Below, piece after piece: positions 30,299 through 39,970 of a stretch of DNA of 64,000 bases. The DNA comes from Massilia timonae CCUG 45783 (GTDB lineage: Bacteria; Pseudomonadota; Gammaproteobacteria; Burkholderiales; Burkholderiaceae_D): the NCBI RefSeq assembly GCF_000315425.1, contig NZ_JH992922.1, positions 68,376 through 132,375 on the forward strand. Reading direction: 5' to 3'. The position numbers and the translations under genes were made by a program. Within the stretch, counting starts at the first letter, position 1. Each line of letters begins with the position of its first letter. The notes beneath the pieces are model-generated. The model was not told the DNA's origin. It was given only the letters and a program-made list of their open reading frames with translations, and did not search any database.

Positions 30299-30849
30299 CA
30301 TTGGCTCCGGCTTTCCAGCTGTTCCCTCACGTAGGCCAGCCACCTGTCGTCTGGATTGGGCTGGCCGCGCACGGTTTCGATGTACTCGAAGCTGCGCCAG
30401 GTGGCGGGCCTGCCGCGGAAAATCAAATACATTTCGCCGATCTCGAAGTTCGGTCGCAGCACGCAGTCGGAATCGTTGTACAGGCGTCCCCCTCCACGTT
30501 CCCAGAACTTTTCATCACTGTGGTCAAGGGATGACGGCGGCGATCGCGTCTCTCCCGCCGCGCCAACGATAATGAACCGCTGTGCGGGGAAGCCCCGGAT
30601 GCGCTCTTGCACTTCGAATTCGTATTCAACGGTCAGGCGTCCTCCACCTCCGCGGATCGATGTGGGCGTCGCTCTGACGACTTTGGCGACGGAGACATCC
30701 GTGGCCATGGCGATCTGCGCTTCAGGTGTGACCATCTGCTCGCGTGGAGGCGCGTAACAGGCGAGGCTGGATGGACTTGCCAGGATGCCGAGCAGCAAAG
30801 TAGCGTACAGTTGGCTCTTCAAGAAAGTTGTTGATGGCGGTGCGAACAC
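30298..30849 (-). CDS. Exported protein of unknown function
   Basis: No family was recognised. The start is a GTG at 30849 with AGGAG seven bases upstream, a far better site than the ATGs at 30879 or 30900. The 183-residue product then opens with a signal peptide (LYATLLLGILASPSSLAC), whose Ala-Cys end allows either signal peptidase I or lipoprotein cleavage. The mature part is beta-rich with a Gly-rich loop (IRGGGGRLTVEYEFEV) and several aromatic residues. It stands alone between two plus-strand units. Confidence 0.65.
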   Translation of the reverse strand: MFAPPSTTFLKSQLYATLLLGILASPSSLACYAPPREQMVTPEAQIAMATDVSVAKVVRATPTSIRGGGGRLTVEYEFEVQERIRGFPAQRFIIVGAAGETRSPPSSLDHSDEKFWERGGGRLYNDSDCVLRPNFEIGEMYLIFRGRPATWRSFEYIETVRGQPNPDDRWLAYVREQLESRSQ

Positions 30850-30987
30850 TTTGCCTCTCCTGCTGGCTGGACAGTTCATGCTAGCAGTCGTCTGCCTCAT
30901 CAAGATGCGCACACTGTCACATCCCGGCTGAAACAGACGCAACGCGTGTGTTGACATTCCATTCACCCCGCCGCATACTTGCCGCTG

Positions 30988-31003
30988 ATGTTAGCGTTAT
31001 CAT
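30988..31003. promoter_or_regulatory. GntR-type operator upstream of the cellobionate operon
   Basis: ATGTTAGCGTTATCAT; its reverse complement differs by one base of 16 from the site in front of gluconokinase at 37381. It lies 60 bases upstream of the transporter start. The shape matches LacI-family GntR operators (ATGTTA...TAACAT). Confidence 0.65.
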
Positions 31004-31063
31004 TCAAGGCACGGTGGACGTTTCCTCTCCGTCGTCGCACAAAAATATACACGGAGACAAACC

Positions 31064-32452
31064 ATGCTCAAGCGCGCGCCTGAAGCCCTGGTTCCTGAAG
31101 AAAAAAGCATCGGTCATGCTCTCGGCTGGCGCGAAAAGCTCAGCTATGGCGTAGCCGATATGGGCTTCAATTTCTATTGGGCCAATATCGCGACCTTCCT
31201 GCTGATTTTCTACACCGACACCTTCGGCATCTCGGCGGCCCAGGCTGCCACCCTGCTCGCCTCGATCAAGCTGATCAACGCCTTCACCGACCCGCTGATC
31301 GGCGCCGCCGCCGACCGCACCAGCACCCGCTTCGGCAAGTTCCGCCCCTATCTGGTCTGGATGTCGATCCCGCTCGGCGCCGCCGCCGTGCTCACCTACA
31401 CCACGCCCGACCTCGACGCCGACGGCAAACTCGTCTGGGCCTACGCCAGCTACCTGGCGATGATGGTGTTCTACACCTGCGTCAACATCCCCTATAACGC
31501 GCTGTCCGGCGTGATGTCGGCCGACCCGCAGGAGCGCTCGACCATCAACGGCCTGCGCTTCATCTTCGCCTTCGCCGGCTCCACCCTGGTAACGGCCGCC
31601 ACGCCGGCCATGGTGGGGTGGCTGGGCGGCGGCGACGATGAACGCGGCTGGCAGCTGACCATGGTCGCCTGGAGCATCGCCGCCGCCCTGATGTTCCTGA
31701 TCACCTTCGCCAACACGCGCGAGCGGATCGCCCCGCCGCCCGGCCAGAAGAGCGACGTGCTGCGCGACATTCGCGACCTGGCCGCCAACCGTCCCTGGGT
31801 GGTGCTGTTCGTGCTGGCCCTGGTGATCATGGTGACCATCACCCTGCGCACCACCACCTCGGCCTATTACTTCAAGTATGTGGTCGAACGCCCCGAGCTG
31901 ATGGCGAGCTTCGTGCCGACCTATATGATCTTCGCCGCCATCGGCGCCGCCTGCACGCCGCTCATGACCCGCTTCGTCGACAAGAAACTGCTCATGATCG
32001 TGCTGATGAGCGCGACCGCCGTTTTCTCGGCCGCCTTCTTCCTGATTCCCAGCGACCGCATCGACCTGATGTTCGCGCTGCAGGCGGCCACCGGCTTCGT
32101 GCTCGGCCCCAAGTCGCCGCTGGCGTTCTCGATGTATGCCGACACCGCCGACTACAACGAATGGACCACCGGCCGCCGCGCCACCGCCATGACCTTCGCC
32201 GCCGCCACTTTCTCGCAAAAGCTCGGCACCGCGGTCGCGGTGAGCGTGATCGGCGCCGTGTTCACCGCGCTGGGCTACGTGCCCAATGCCGCGCAGACGA
32301 CCGGCTCGCAGGCCGGCATCGTGTGGCTGATGTCCTTCGTGCCGGCCTCGTTCGCCCTGATGGCGGTGCTGGTCATGTGCTTCTATCACCTCGACGGCAA
32401 GCTGCTGGCGCGCATCCAGCTCGAGCTGGCGGCGCGCAAGGCGGCGCCATGA
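31064..32452 (+). CDS. GPH-family sugar:cation symporter (MFS)
   Basis: A 462-residue membrane protein with about twelve hydrophobic helices. The GPH (glycoside-pentoside-hexuronide, MelB-like) family shows in its N-terminal [16 protein letters not shown], the loop [22 protein letters not shown] and the middle repeat. It should import a glycoside with a cation. The phosphorylase gene downstream overlaps it by 4 bases, so the imported sugar is probably that enzyme's substrate, likely cellobionic acid. A GntR-type operator lies upstream. Confidence 0.88.
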   Translation: MLKRAPEALVPEEKSIGHALGWREKLSYGVADMGFNFYWANIATFLLIFYTDTFGISAAQAATLLASIKLINAFTDPLIGAAADRTSTRFGKFRPYLVWMSIPLGAAAVLTYTTPDLDADGKLVWAYASYLAMMVFYTCVNIPYNALSGVMSADPQERSTINGLRFIFAFAGSTLVTAATPAMVGWLGGGDDERGWQLTMVAWSIAAALMFLITFANTRERIAPPPGQKSDVLRDIRDLAANRPWVVLFVLALVIMVTITLRTTTSAYYFKYVVERPELMASFVPTYMIFAAIGAACTPLMTRFVDKKLLMIVLMSATAVFSAAFFLIPSDRIDLMFALQAATGFVLGPKSPLAFSMYADTADYNEWTTGRRATAMTFAAATFSQKLGTAVAVSVIGAVFTALGYVPNAAQTTGSQAGIVWLMSFVPASFALMAVLVMCFYHLDGKLLARIQLELAARKAAP

Positions 32453-34818
32453 AAACATTGGAGACTCCATCCATGCTGCACCCGCAAGACGACCGCTACG
32501 TGCTCACCAGCCCCACCGCGATGCCGCAGGCCGGCGGCTTCCTGTGGAACCGCAGGATGATGATCCAGTCGACCTGCCGCGGCTATGCCACCGCCCAGTT
32601 CATGCAGCCGGAGCCGAGCAAGTATTCGCATGCGCCGAACATGCAGGCCAAGTCCTTCATGCAGCCGGAGCAGCACTACTACGCCCACCATCCGGGCCGC
32701 TTCTTCTACGTGAAGGACGAAGACACGGGCGAGCTGTTCTCGGCGCCCTACGAACCGGTGCGCGGTGGCGTCGACCGCTTCGAATTCTCGGTCGGCCGCC
32801 ACGACCTGCGCTGGACCGTCGAGAAGTTCGGCATCCGCATCGAACTCGTGCTCGGCCTGCCGGTGGACGACGTCGCCGAGCTGTGGTCGATGGAAGTGAC
32901 GAACCTGTCGGACCGCCCGCGCCGCATCAGCGTCTATCCCTATTTCACGATCGGCTACATGTCGTGGATGTACCAGTCGGCCGAGTACCGCCACGACCTG
33001 GGAGGCATCGTCGCCTCCAGCGTCACGCCCTACCAGAAGCTGGAAGATTATTTCAAGAACCGCCTGTTCAAGGACCGCACGGTGCTGCTGTGCGAACAGG
33101 CGCCGGACGCCTGGGAAGTCGGGCAGATCGCCTTCGAGGGCGAAGGCGGCCTGCATGCGCCGTCCGCGCTGGCCGGCGAACGCCTGGGCTGCGGCGACGC
33201 GCGCTACGAGACGCCGGCCGCCGTGGTCCAGTACCGGCTGGCGCTGGCGCCAAACGAAGCGGCCACGCGGCGCTTCCTGTTCGGCCCCGCCTTCGACGAT
33301 GCCGAGATCGCGTCCCTGCGCGACACATACCTGAGCGAACAGGGTTTCGCCGCCGCCGCGCGCGACTACGCGGCCTATATCCTGGAGGGCGAAGGCGTGC
33401 TGCGGATCGCGACCCCGGACCGCGAGCTCGACAACTTCGTCAACACCTGGCTCGCGCGCCAGGTCTATTACCACGGCGACGTCAACCGCCTCTCCACCGA
33501 CCCGCAGACCCGCAACTACCTGCAGGACAATATGGGCATGGCCTTCGTCAAGCCGGCGGCGGCGCGCGCCGCCTTCCTGCATGCGCTGAGCCAGCAGGAA
33601 GCCAATGGCGCGATGCCGGACGGGATCCTGCTGTTCGAAGGCGCCGAACTGAAATACATCAACCAGATCCCGCACACCGACCACTGCGTGTGGCTGCCGG
33701 TATGCCTGCGCGCCTACCTCGACGAGACCGGCGACGACGCCATCCTCGATGCGCCGGTCGCCACCCACGACGGCGACGTGAAAACCGCGTTCGAACGCAT
33801 CTCGCTGGCGATGGACTGGCTGTTGCAGCGGCGCGATGCGCGCGGCCTGTCCTATATCGAGCAAGGCGACTGGTGCGACCCGATGAATATGGTCGGCTAC
33901 AAGGGCCGCGGCGTCTCGGGCTGGCTGACGGTGGCGGCGGCTTATGCGCTGAACCTGTGGGCCGACGTGTGCGCGGCGCGCGGCGACGCCGCTTCGCTGA
34001 CGCGCTACCGCGCCGGCGCCGAAGCGATGAACGGCGCCGCCGAAGCCCATCTGTGGGACGGCGCCTGGTTCGCACGCGGCATCACCGACGACGACGTCAA
34101 GTTCGGCGTCGCCAGCGACACCGAAGGCCGCATCTACCTGAACCCGCAAAGCTGGGCCTTCCTGTCGGGCGCCGCCAGCGCCGATCGACGCGCGCTGATG
34201 TTGAATGCGATCGACGAGCAGTTGCGCACGCCCTACGGCGTGCAGATGTTCGCGCCGCCCTACAGCGGCATGCGCGAGGACGTCGGCCGCGTCACGCAGA
34301 AGCATCCCGGCTCGGCCGAGAACGGCGCCGTGTACAACCACGCCGCGGTGTTCTACATCTACAGCCTGTACACGATCGGCGAAGCCGACCGCGCCTTCGA
34401 CGCGCTGCGCAAGATGATCCCCGGCCCCGGCCTGGACGACTACCTGCAGCGCGGCCAGCTGCCGGTGTTCATCCCCAATTACTACCGCGGCGCCTACAAG
34501 GAGTATCCGCGCACCGCCGGGCGCTCGAGCCAGCTGTTCAACACCGGCACCGTGGCCTGGGTCTACCGCTGCCTGATCGAGGGGCTGTGCGGCCTGAAGG
34601 GCGACCTGAAAGGCCTGACGGTGGCGCCGCAACTGCCGTCTGGCTGGGACGCCATGACGGTGACGCGGCGCTTCCGCGGCGCGACCTTCGAGGTCGACAT
34701 CAGGCGCGGCGCGGTCGACCGGGTCGAGGTGACATGCGATGGTGTGGCCCTGCCTGCGGCCCGCATCGACAACATCGAAGCGGGCCGCACATACCGGCTC
34801 GAGGTAAGCGTGCCCTAA
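32449..34818 (+). CDS. GH94 phosphorylase, probable cellobionic acid phosphorylase
   Basis: The 789-residue cytoplasmic enzyme has the GH94 build: an N-terminal beta-sandwich (about 1-280), a helical linker and an (alpha/alpha)6 barrel with the acid Asp in [10 protein letters not shown]. Related proteins are often labelled NdvB or cellobiose phosphorylase, but length and context match cellobionic acid phosphorylase, which splits cellobionate with phosphate into glucose-1-phosphate and gluconate. The context is decisive: it is coupled (ATGA) to a GPH transporter and shares an operator with gluconokinase. An in-frame ATG at 32473 is an alternative start. Substrate is inferred; other beta-glucosides remain possible. 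Confidence 0.75.
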   Translation: MKTLETPSMLHPQDDRYVLTSPTAMPQAGGFLWNRRMMIQSTCRGYATAQFMQPEPSKYSHAPNMQAKSFMQPEQHYYAHHPGRFFYVKDEDTGELFSAPYEPVRGGVDRFEFSVGRHDLRWTVEKFGIRIELVLGLPVDDVAELWSMEVTNLSDRPRRISVYPYFTIGYMSWMYQSAEYRHDLGGIVASSVTPYQKLEDYFKNRLFKDRTVLLCEQAPDAWEVGQIAFEGEGGLHAPSALAGERLGCGDARYETPAAVVQYRLALAPNEAATRRFLFGPAFDDAEIASLRDTYLSEQGFAAAARDYAAYILEGEGVLRIATPDRELDNFVNTWLARQVYYHGDVNRLSTDPQTRNYLQDNMGMAFVKPAAARAAFLHALSQQEANGAMPDGILLFEGAELKYINQIPHTDHCVWLPVCLRAYLDETGDDAILDAPVATHDGDVKTAFERISLAMDWLLQRRDARGLSYIEQGDWCDPMNMVGYKGRGVSGWLTVAAAYALNLWADVCAARGDAASLTRYRAGAEAMNGAAEAHLWDGAWFARGITDDDVKFGVASDTEGRIYLNPQSWAFLSGAASADRRALMLNAIDEQLRTPYGVQMFAPPYSGMREDVGRVTQKHPGSAENGAVYNHAAVFYIYSLYTIGEADRAFDALRKMIPGPGLDDYLQRGQLPVFIPNYYRGAYKEYPRTAGRSSQLFNTGTVAWVYRCLIEGLCGLKGDLKGLTVAPQLPSGWDAMTVTRRFRGATFEVDIRRGAVDRVEVTCDGVALPAARIDNIEAGRTYRLEVSVP

Positions 34819-34819
34819 A

Positions 34820-36613
34820 TTACTGCATCGTGTGCGTCTGCTGCTGCGTATCCACCGCGAACCCGCGTTGCGCGTCCCAGTAGGTGAACCAGTACCGCAC
34901 CACGTCCCCGATCTTCAGCCCGCCCGCCGTGTACGTGTTGTTGGCGCCGCTGAGCTGCATCCGGACGTTCTGCTGCGGCCCATTGTTGACGGTGTAGTGC
35001 ACGTCGGCCCAGCCGCCGGTGGTGGTGCGGAACTGCAGCATCGTCGACGAGGTCTGGCTGACCGAGGTCGGGCCGCTCGGCTCCGGCTGCGGCGTGGCGC
35101 CGCCGCCGCCCGATTCCCACACGATGTCGTCGATCGCGAACTGGAAGCTCGATGACGGCAGCGCGCCGTCGATGCTCGATATCATGAAGATGTCGTGGAT
35201 CGACTGCGCCGCGACCAGGGGCCCGAGCAGGGTCGAGACAGGAATCGAGGCCTGCGCCCACTGCCCGTTGCGCGTCAATCCATAGGCCGTGGTATTGGCC
35301 GGGAAGTTGACCCAGTTCTGGTTCGTGTAGGTGTCGCCGATGCCGATCCTGAAGCCGACGTTGGCCGGGATCCGGATGCGGAACTTGACGGTGCCGTTGG
35401 CGCGGTAGTTGCTCAGGTTGCGCGCCTGGCGCGCCTGGATGCCGCCGCCGAACCACTGGCCCGGCGTGGTGTAGTTCCAGGCGATGACGTTGCTGCCTTC
35501 GAACGGCGCGGTGTTGCCGGCGCCGGTGGAGGCGACGTTCCACAGGAAGATGTCGGAACTCGTCCCCGCCACCAGCTTGTTGTTGACCGCCGTGGTGTCG
35601 GTGAACACGCCGAACTTGCCGGCTACTTCGGGCACGGTCTGGTCGCCCAGCTTCACCTGGCCCTTGCCGTCCATCTGATACACGCGCACGTAGTCGACGT
35701 ACATGGTGGCGGGCAGCGGCGCCGTGACCTGGCCCGGGTTGGCGGCGTCGGTGAAGTTGCCGCCCACGGCCATGTTCAGCAGCAGGTAGAACGGCGCCTG
35801 CAGCGCGCTCGAATTGACCGGCAGCGGCGCGTTGTACATATTGTGCTCGACGCCGTTGTCGACCGTCGTGAAGCGCATCTGGCTCTCGTCCCAATAGAAG
35901 CGGTAGGTGACGAAGCGGTTCGCGAGCGAGTTCTGGGGCACGTACCAGTTCTTGGTCTGCCACGCGGTCGAGGCGGCGCAGCTTTCGTTGCCGGGCACGC
36001 AGGCGGCCTGCTGCCAGGTGATCACGTTCGAGCCGACGAAGTGGTTCGACGACGGCGCCCCGCCCTCGGCGCGGCCGGACGCCTTGTGGCCCATCTCCAT
36101 GATGTCGATCTCGCCGTTGCGCGGCCAGGTCTGCGGACTGACGCCCAGCATCCACGCGGCCGGCCACAAGCCGGTGCCGAGGTTCGGCGTGGCCATGCGC
36201 ACCTCGATCATCCCGTACTGCACCTGCACCTTGTTCTTGGTGTCGAGCCGGGCCGAGGTGAAGACATTGCTGCCGATCGTCTGGCTGCGCGCCTGGATCG
36301 CCAGCGCGCGCGTGCCCGATTCGAAAGGCACGTTGACGATGCTGGCGTTGTTGGGGCTGTAGTACTGCAGCTCGGCGTTGCCGTAGCCGCACAGGCCGAT
36401 CTGGCAGCCGTTACCGTCCTGCAGGTTCCACACGCCAGTGTTCACGCTGCTGCCATTGAATTCCTCGGACCACAGCAGCTGGCCGATGACCGGATTGGTG
36501 ACGCTGGCCGCGGCCTGCGCTGCACAGGCCAGCAGAGCACCTGTGACAAGCGCTGCGGGAAGCGAATGGAAAGGTTTCCATCTCGAGCGATGTTTCTGGT
36601 TCTGGTTGTTCAC
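34820..36613 (-). CDS. Secreted GH16 beta-1,3-glucanase with CBM56-like module
   Basis: The 597-residue enzyme starts at a GTG (36613) with AGAGGAG five bases upstream; ATG starts further up give an unlikely extension. A signal peptide (SLPAALVTGALLACAAQAAA) leads into a GH16 laminarinase-like domain (about 40-300) with the catalytic EIDIME, then a jelly-roll carbohydrate-binding-like domain (about 320-490) and a C-terminal module with Trp/Tyr residues (GGWADVHYTVNNGPQQN...YWFTYWDAQRGF) resembling CBM56, a beta-1,3-glucan binder. It should cut laminarin or fungal glucan outside the cell. One base separates its end from that of the convergent GH94 gene. Confidence 0.88.
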   Translation of the reverse strand: MNNQNQKHRSRWKPFHSLPAALVTGALLACAAQAAASVTNPVIGQLLWSEEFNGSSVNTGVWNLQDGNGCQIGLCGYGNAELQYYSPNNASIVNVPFESGTRALAIQARSQTIGSNVFTSARLDTKNKVQVQYGMIEVRMATPNLGTGLWPAAWMLGVSPQTWPRNGEIDIMEMGHKASGRAEGGAPSSNHFVGSNVITWQQAACVPGNESCAASTAWQTKNWYVPQNSLANRFVTYRFYWDESQMRFTTVDNGVEHNMYNAPLPVNSSALQAPFYLLLNMAVGGNFTDAANPGQVTAPLPATMYVDYVRVYQMDGKGQVKLGDQTVPEVAGKFGVFTDTTAVNNKLVAGTSSDIFLWNVASTGAGNTAPFEGSNVIAWNYTTPGQWFGGGIQARQARNLSNYRANGTVKFRIRIPANVGFRIGIGDTYTNQNWVNFPANTTAYGLTRNGQWAQASIPVSTLLGPLVAAQSIHDIFMISSIDGALPSSSFQFAIDDIVWESGGGGATPQPEPSGPTSVSQTSSTMLQFRTTTGGWADVHYTVNNGPQQNVRMQLSGANNTYTAGGLKIGDVVRYWFTYWDAQRGFAVDTQQQTHTMQ

Positions 36614-36729
36614 GTCGACTCCTCTTGTTCTCACTACAAGAAAATGCGGCCGTGCCAGGATGGCCGTGCCGCGCCTCGCCAACTTGCCGTTGGTCTCGAA
36701 TGCATGCGGATTCGTGCGGAATAAGGAAA

Positions 36730-36745
36730 TTGGAAACCTTTCCAA
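36730..36745. promoter_or_regulatory. Palindromic operator in the glucanase promoter
   Basis: TTGGAAA-CC-TTTCCAA, perfect 7-base arms, just downstream of the -10 box on the glucanase strand. The form is typical of LacI-family repressor sites and differs from the GntR-type sites, so a second regulator outside the window is likely. Confidence 0.6.
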
Positions 36746-36757
36746 ACAGGAAAGAAA

Positions 36758-36786
36758 AATATAGTCCGATTCCCGCAAGGCGTCAA
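36758..36786 (-). promoter_or_regulatory. Sigma-70 promoter of the glucanase gene
   Basis: On the minus strand TTGACG (36786-36781) and TATATT (36763-36758) are 17 bases apart, near consensus. Transcription would start about 36750, placing the palindrome at 36730-36745 just after it. Confidence 0.65.
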
Positions 36787-36855
36787 ACGGATGTGAACGT
36801 TTCGTGTGCGATTACCCCGCCGGCATATGCATGCGACGGGGTGGACGGCGGCGGG

Positions 36856-37374
36856 TCAAGACCGCGCGCTGGCGAGGATTTGCGCGACCAGCTGTTCCTG
36901 GGTGTCGCGGATGTCGAGGGTGATGCCGGCTTCGTCCGGCTGCAGGGGTTCGAGCGTATCCAGCTGGCTGTCGAGCAGCGATGGCGGCATGTAGTGGCCG
37001 GGGCGGTTGCTGACGCGCTCCAGAAGCAGGCCGCGCTCGCCGGCCAGGTGGGCGAAGCGCACGTCGCCGCCGGCGCTGCGCAGCAGGTCGCGATAGGCGC
37101 GCTTGAGCGAGGAACACGACAGCACTGCCCCGCCCTCGCGTGTGGCGAGCTTGTCGCGCAGGGTCAGGAGCCAGTCGCGGCGGTCGTCGTCGGTCAGCGC
37201 GATGCCGGCCGTCATCTTGGCGATATTGGCCTGCGAATGGAAGGCGTCGCCCTCGATGAAGGGCACGCCAAGCGCGGCGGCCAGCCTTTCGCCGATGCTG
37301 GTCTTGCCGCAGCCGCTTACGCCCATGACTACCCAGGCTGTCCCCTTGTTGCCGTCTTGCGCTTGTGTCGTCAT
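36856..37374 (-). CDS. gntK: Gluconokinase
   Basis: The 172-residue P-loop kinase phosphorylates gluconate to 6-phosphogluconate for the Entner-Doudoroff or pentose phosphate route. The Walker A motif is GVSGCGKT; EGDAFHSQANIAKM and SCSSLKRAYRDLLR match GntK. A near-perfect operator lies 6 bases upstream of the ATG, so repressor binding would block the start region. No gluconate permease is nearby, which fits an internal source of gluconate such as cellobionate phosphorolysis. Confidence 0.93.
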   Translation of the reverse strand: MTTQAQDGNKGTAWVVMGVSGCGKTSIGERLAAALGVPFIEGDAFHSQANIAKMTAGIALTDDDRRDWLLTLRDKLATREGGAVLSCSSLKRAYRDLLRSAGGDVRFAHLAGERGLLLERVSNRPGHYMPPSLLDSQLDTLEPLQPDEAGITLDIRDTQEQLVAQILASARS

Positions 37375-37380
37375 TTCTTC

Positions 37381-37396
37381 ATGTTAACGCTAACAT
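37381..37396. promoter_or_regulatory. GntR-type operator of gluconokinase
   Basis: ATGTTA-ACGC-TAACAT has perfect 6-base arms. In reverse orientation the site at 30988 matches 15 of 16 bases. It resembles the E. coli GntR operator and a GntR-like repressor is encoded at 41357-42391. Confidence 0.75.
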
Positions 37397-37675
37397 CGAT
37401 AAGGGCGATTGTAGCGTCTGCGCACGAAGGATGTAAAGCGGTCATGCACCACGGTTGGGCGGATGCGCGGCGCCGGTGCCTGTTAGTGAAAATCGCAGGC
37501 GTCGCCCTGCCGACGCTGGTCAGCCCAAAAAGCGCATTTCGTCTTTGAAATGAATGGCTTACCCCGACGCGATTCCAGATGGCACAGGTCTTGCTGTTGA
37601 CAATGCTCAAGCATGGTCATGCCTGCCTCGCCGTTTCATTTTTTGCGTCATCACCACTACCAGGGGTCTTCGCCA
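37397..37675. other. Intergenic region between gntK and the cyanate operon
   Basis: About 280 bases between divergent genes with no credible coding sequence. It must hold the promoters of gntK and of cynA. Apart from the operator at its left edge, no clear motif was found. Confidence 0.5.
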
Positions 37676-39076
37676 ATGAAAGATGAGAATCTGTACCGTC
37701 CTTATTCGCCCGAATCTTCCCTGACCGGCTGCGGCTGCGCTTGCGGCAGGCATGGTTCCCAGGACGAGCACGATCGCGAAGCGCAAGCCGCCAGGCTGCG
37801 GCGCGCCGGCGATGCCGAAGCGCTGTCCGGTGACTTCGTCGAGGCGGCAGCGGTGCGCGCCCTGTTTCCGCATGAAGCGACGCGCCGCAACCTGATCAAG
37901 GCGGTGGGCGCGCCGACGCTGATGGCGGCGATCGGTTCGCTGCTGCCGCTGGCCAGCCTGCAGGCCAATGCGATGGAAAAAACGGGCGCGCTCGAGAAGA
38001 AGGACCTCAAGATCGGCTTCATCCCGATCAACTGCGCCACGCCCCTGATCATGGCCGACCCGATGGGCATGTACAAGGCGCAGGGCCTGAACGTCACCCT
38101 CAGCAAGACCGCCGGCTGGGCGCTGGTGCGCGACCAGATGATCAACCGCGAGCTCGACGCCTCGCACTTCCTGGCGCCGATGCCGCTGGCGATGTCGATC
38201 GGCCAGGGCGGCACGCCGCAGCCGATGCGCGTCGCCACCATCCAGAACATCAACGGCCAGGCGATCACGCTCGGCCTCAAGCACAAGAACAACCGCGACC
38301 CGCGCAACTGGAAGGGTTTCAAGTTCGCGATCCCCTTCGAGTACTCGGTCCACAACTTCCTGCTGCGCTACTACCTGGCCGAGCACGGGCTTGACCCGGA
38401 CCGCGACGTCCAGCTGCGCGTGACGCCGCCGCCCGAGATGGTCGCCAACCTGCGCGCCGGGAACATCGACGGCTTCCTCGGCCCCGATCCGTTCAACCAG
38501 CGCGCCGTGTTCGACCAGATCGGCTTCATCCACATTCTCACCAAGGACATCTGGAACGGCCATCCCTGCTGCGCCTTCGGCGCCTCGCAGGCCTTCATCG
38601 ACCAGAACCCGAACACCTTCGCCGCGCTGTACCGCGCCATCCTGAATGCCACCGCGATGGCGCACAAGGCCGGGAACCGGGCCGAGATCGCCAAGGCGAT
38701 CAGCAAGCCGGCCTACCTGAACCAGCCCGAGACCGTGGTGCTGCAGGCGCTCTCCGGCCGCTTCGCCGACGGCCTGGGCAAGGTGCGCAACGAGCCGGAC
38801 CGCGCCGACTTCGACGCCCTGCCCTGGTATTCGATGGCGACCTGGATGCTGACGCAGATGAAGCGCTGGGGCTACCTGAAGGGCGACGTCAACTACAAGG
38901 CGCTGGCCGAGCAGGTGTTCCTGCTGACCGATGCGCGCAAGCAGATGGCGGCCCTCGGCATGCCGGCGCCGGCCGCCGCGGCAAGCGGCTACCGACCGTT
39001 CACGATCATGGGCAAGACCTACGACCCGGCCAAGCCGCAGGCCTACCTGGACAGCTTCGCGATCAAGCGCGCCTGA
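37676..39076 (+). CDS. cynA: Cyanate ABC transporter substrate-binding protein
   Basis: The 466-residue protein is of the NrtA/CmpA/CynA family. A Cys-rich N-terminus (GCGCACG) precedes a TRRNLIKAVG segment that may be a Tat-like export signal, then the binding domain beginning KIGFIPINCATPLIMADPMG, with CPP-like surroundings conserved in NrtA. Nitrate and bicarbonate binders are similar; cyanate is inferred because cyanase is encoded in the same operon. The ATG at 37676 was chosen over 37613 because AGGGG lies upstream of it. Confidence 0.85.
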   Translation: MKDENLYRPYSPESSLTGCGCACGRHGSQDEHDREAQAARLRRAGDAEALSGDFVEAAAVRALFPHEATRRNLIKAVGAPTLMAAIGSLLPLASLQANAMEKTGALEKKDLKIGFIPINCATPLIMADPMGMYKAQGLNVTLSKTAGWALVRDQMINRELDASHFLAPMPLAMSIGQGGTPQPMRVATIQNINGQAITLGLKHKNNRDPRNWKGFKFAIPFEYSVHNFLLRYYLAEHGLDPDRDVQLRVTPPPEMVANLRAGNIDGFLGPDPFNQRAVFDQIGFIHILTKDIWNGHPCCAFGASQAFIDQNPNTFAALYRAILNATAMAHKAGNRAEIAKAISKPAYLNQPETVVLQALSGRFADGLGKVRNEPDRADFDALPWYSMATWMLTQMKRWGYLKGDVNYKALAEQVFLLTDARKQMAALGMPAPAAAASGYRPFTIMGKTYDPAKPQAYLDSFAIKRA

Positions 39077-39094
39077 GTTGGAACGAAAGAATCC

Positions 39095-39970
39095 ATGCAC
39101 AAGCAAATGAAGTTCAAGGCGGCGCTGCTGTCGCTGGCGCTGCTGCTGGTCTTGCTCGGCGTCTGGCATATCGCCACCGCGCCGCGCGCCGCGGCGCCGG
39201 TGGCGGCGATGAGCGCCGAGGAAGCCGAGTACGCGGCCCTGATGGGACAGGCGCCGGTGGCCGCCGCGGATCCGGCGCCTGCCGCCGGCAGCGGCTTTCC
39301 CACGCCGTCGCAGTTCGCGCAGATAGCGGGCGGCCACCTGGCCGACCCGTTCTACGATCGCGGCCCGAACGACCGCGGCGTCGGCATCCAGCTGGCGCAT
39401 TCTCTGGTGCGCGTCGCCCTGGGCTATCTGCTGGCGATGCTGGTGGCGATCCCGCTGGGCTTCGTGATCGGCATGTCGCCGCTGCTGTACCGCGCGATCG
39501 ATCCGTTCATCCAGGTGCTCAAGCCGATCTCGCCGCTGGCCTGGATGCCGATCGCGCTCTACACGATCAAGGATTCGTCGATCTCGGGCATCTTCGTGAT
39601 CTTCATCTGCTCGATCTGGCCGATGCTGATCAACACCGCCTTCGGCGTGGCCGGCGTGCGCAAGGACTGGCTCAACGTCGCGCGCACGCTCGAAGTGTCG
39701 CCGCTGCGCAAGGCCTTCCTGGTGATCCTGCCGGCGGCGGCGCCGACCATCATCACCGGCATGCGCATCTCGATGGGCATCGCCTGGCTGGTGATCGTCG
39801 CCGCCGAAATGCTGATCGGCGGGAACGGCATCGGCTACTTCCTGTGGAACGAATGGAACAACCTGTCGCTGGCGAACGTGCTCTTCGCCGTGCTCATGAT
39901 CGGCGTCGTGGGCATGGCGCTGGACCTGATGTTCGCCGCCCTGCAAAAGAAGGTGACCTATGCCGAATGA
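39095..39970 (+). CDS. cynB: Cyanate ABC transporter permease
   Basis: The 291-residue inner-membrane permease is of the NrtB/CynB/SsuC type. It has an N-terminal helix with an Ala/Pro-rich linker (about 25-75), then five or so helices. The EAA-loop LEVSPLRKAFLVILPAAAPTIITGMR contacts the ATPase. It overlaps the ATPase gene by 11 bases. Confidence 0.87.
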   Translation: MHKQMKFKAALLSLALLLVLLGVWHIATAPRAAAPVAAMSAEEAEYAALMGQAPVAAADPAPAAGSGFPTPSQFAQIAGGHLADPFYDRGPNDRGVGIQLAHSLVRVALGYLLAMLVAIPLGFVIGMSPLLYRAIDPFIQVLKPISPLAWMPIALYTIKDSSISGIFVIFICSIWPMLINTAFGVAGVRKDWLNVARTLEVSPLRKAFLVILPAAAPTIITGMRISMGIAWLVIVAAEMLIGGNGIGYFLWNEWNNLSLANVLFAVLMIGVVGMALDLMFAALQKKVTYAE

